64,000 nt of DNA from Polymorphobacter megasporae (GTDB lineage Bacteria; Pseudomonadota; Alphaproteobacteria; Sphingomonadales; Sphingomonadaceae): contig NZ_CP081848.1 of the NCBI RefSeq assembly GCF_018982885.2, positions 930,001 through 994,000 of the forward strand, in the 5' to 3' direction. Position 1 is the stretch's first letter; each line of letters opens with the position of its first letter. This document shows positions 63,543 to 64,000 of the stretch, in pieces. The translations under genes and the position numbers were made by a program. The notes below the pieces were generated by a model. The model worked only from the letters and a program-made list of their open reading frames with translations, was not told the DNA's origin and made no database searches.

Positions 63543-63923
63543 CTATCCGGCAATCACGAAGAGCCAGGAGGCTGCGGTCAGCAGACCGGTCGCCGCCAGA
63601 ACGGCGTATCCGCTCCGATACGCCGTCCGTAGCTCGAAGCCGAAGCCCGCATCCCAGGCGAGATGCCTGACGCCGTTGGTCAAATGGTAGAAGAACGCAA
63701 CCGACCAGGCCGCCAGCGCGAGAGTTCCCATTGGGGACGCGATCGCCGTCCGCGTCGCGCGGTATGTCTCACCCCCCGCCCCGATTGCGACCAGCCACCA
63801 GACGACCAGGACGGACCCGACCGACAGGACGATGCCCGATGCCCGATGCGCGATCGAGAGCACCGACGTCAGCTGCGGCCTATACCATGTCAGGTGCGGG
63901 GAGAGCGGTCGTTCGATCGGCAT
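63543..63923 (-). CDS. sdhC: Succinate dehydrogenase cytochrome b556 subunit
   Basis: A 126-residue membrane subunit. RPLSPHLTWYRPQLTSVLSIAHRASGIVL is the conserved start, and YHLTNGVRHLAWDAG carries the heme His. Three helices span the rest. It is the first gene of the sdhC-D-A-B order and continues without gap into sdhD. Confidence 0.95.
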   Translation of the reverse strand: MPIERPLSPHLTWYRPQLTSVLSIAHRASGIVLSVGSVLVVWWLVAIGAGGETYRATRTAIASPMGTLALAAWSVAFFYHLTNGVRHLAWDAGFGFELRTAYRSGYAVLAATGLLTAASWLFVIAG

Positions 63924-63954
63924 AGTGAATGGCTTTCGTTGCTGAGCGCGACGA

Positions 63955-64000
63955 TCAGGCGAACTTCAAGGCGATGGTGGCCGCGACGATGACGAGGATC
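63955..64000 (-). CDS. C-terminal end of an upstream gene (partial)
   Basis: Only the last 14 codons are visible. They encode ILVIVAATIALKFA before a TGA at 63955-63957, a hydrophobic helix with a short basic tail, so the product is probably a membrane protein. It lies 31 bp upstream of sdhC on the same strand. Family not determinable. Confidence 0.55.
   Translation of the reverse strand, partial: ILVIVAATIALKFA

Overview
This window looks like an accessory, stress- and redox-oriented region of a high-GC alphaproteobacterium, most likely a sphingomonad (Sphingomonas or a close relative). That is an inference from gene content: a TonB receptor/GH3/LacI sugar locus, an ECF sigma factor with an NrsF-type membrane partner, the sdhCDAB order, and many GMC/AraC/RidA/Msr-type genes. 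No rRNA, tRNA or CRISPR array was seen.

Left part (1-14.9 kb). The window opens in a partial unknown gene preceded by a truncated dinB fragment. Next come an alpha/beta hydrolase, a DUF427 protein, a decayed stretch, and a TetR regulator divergent from a RidA-family gene with two inverted-repeat boxes between them. A two-gene gluconate-2-dehydrogenase-like (GMC + subunit 3) operon lies divergent from an AraC regulator, followed by an unrecognised secreted protein. A tightly overlapped five-gene operon (TPP enzyme, alpha/beta hydrolase, FMN 2-hydroxy-acid dehydrogenase, yellow/MRJP-like protein, YagU-like membrane protein) ends this part. Every junction in it is a 4-bp NTGA overlap, which implies a CTG start for the hydrolase.

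Defence island (15.0-18.7 kb). A two-gene CBASS-type system is present: a CD-NTase (SMODS nucleotidyltransferase with a C-terminal AGS-C-like sensor) and an S-4TM pore-forming effector. The CD-NTase is split by a 931-bp IS5-family element with a 3-bp TTA duplication. Removing the element and one TTA restores a perfect 490-codon frame, so the system was inactivated by one clean, recent-looking insertion while the effector stayed intact. A decayed IS5-type transposase fragment borders the island on the right.

Middle (18.7-35 kb). msrA/msrB and small stress-type genes are followed by a divergent 6-phosphogluconate-dehydrogenase homologue with altered active-site residues, a clan GH-A glycosidase, a KefB-like antiporter and a DUF417 protein. 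After an IS110 fragment comes a sugar-utilisation locus: glucokinase, LacI regulator and MFS transporter on the minus strand, and a TonB receptor and GH3 beta-glucosidase on the plus strand. Two palindromic operators lie in the divergent region.

Right part (35-64 kb). This holds a molybdopterin oxidoreductase/flavin reductase/DUF6510 trio with an upstream HisKA_2 kinase-AraC pair, and an azoreductase-GMC-AraC-nitrilase gene run. An unusual lipoprotein/papain-like protease/orphan operon follows, then a decay zone with GST and azoreductase pseudogenes and a DUF1223-ECF sigma-NrsF operon. A methionine/histidine-rich MXKDX repeat family occurs at three places. The window ends in a central-carbon block on the minus strand: sdhC-sdhD-sdhA-sdhB, malic enzyme, pyruvate oxidase, a MerA-like flavoprotein and a YeeE/YedE transporter. 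Three AraC paralogues sit beside different oxidoreductase or secreted-protein genes, suggesting a duplicated regulator family of this replicon.
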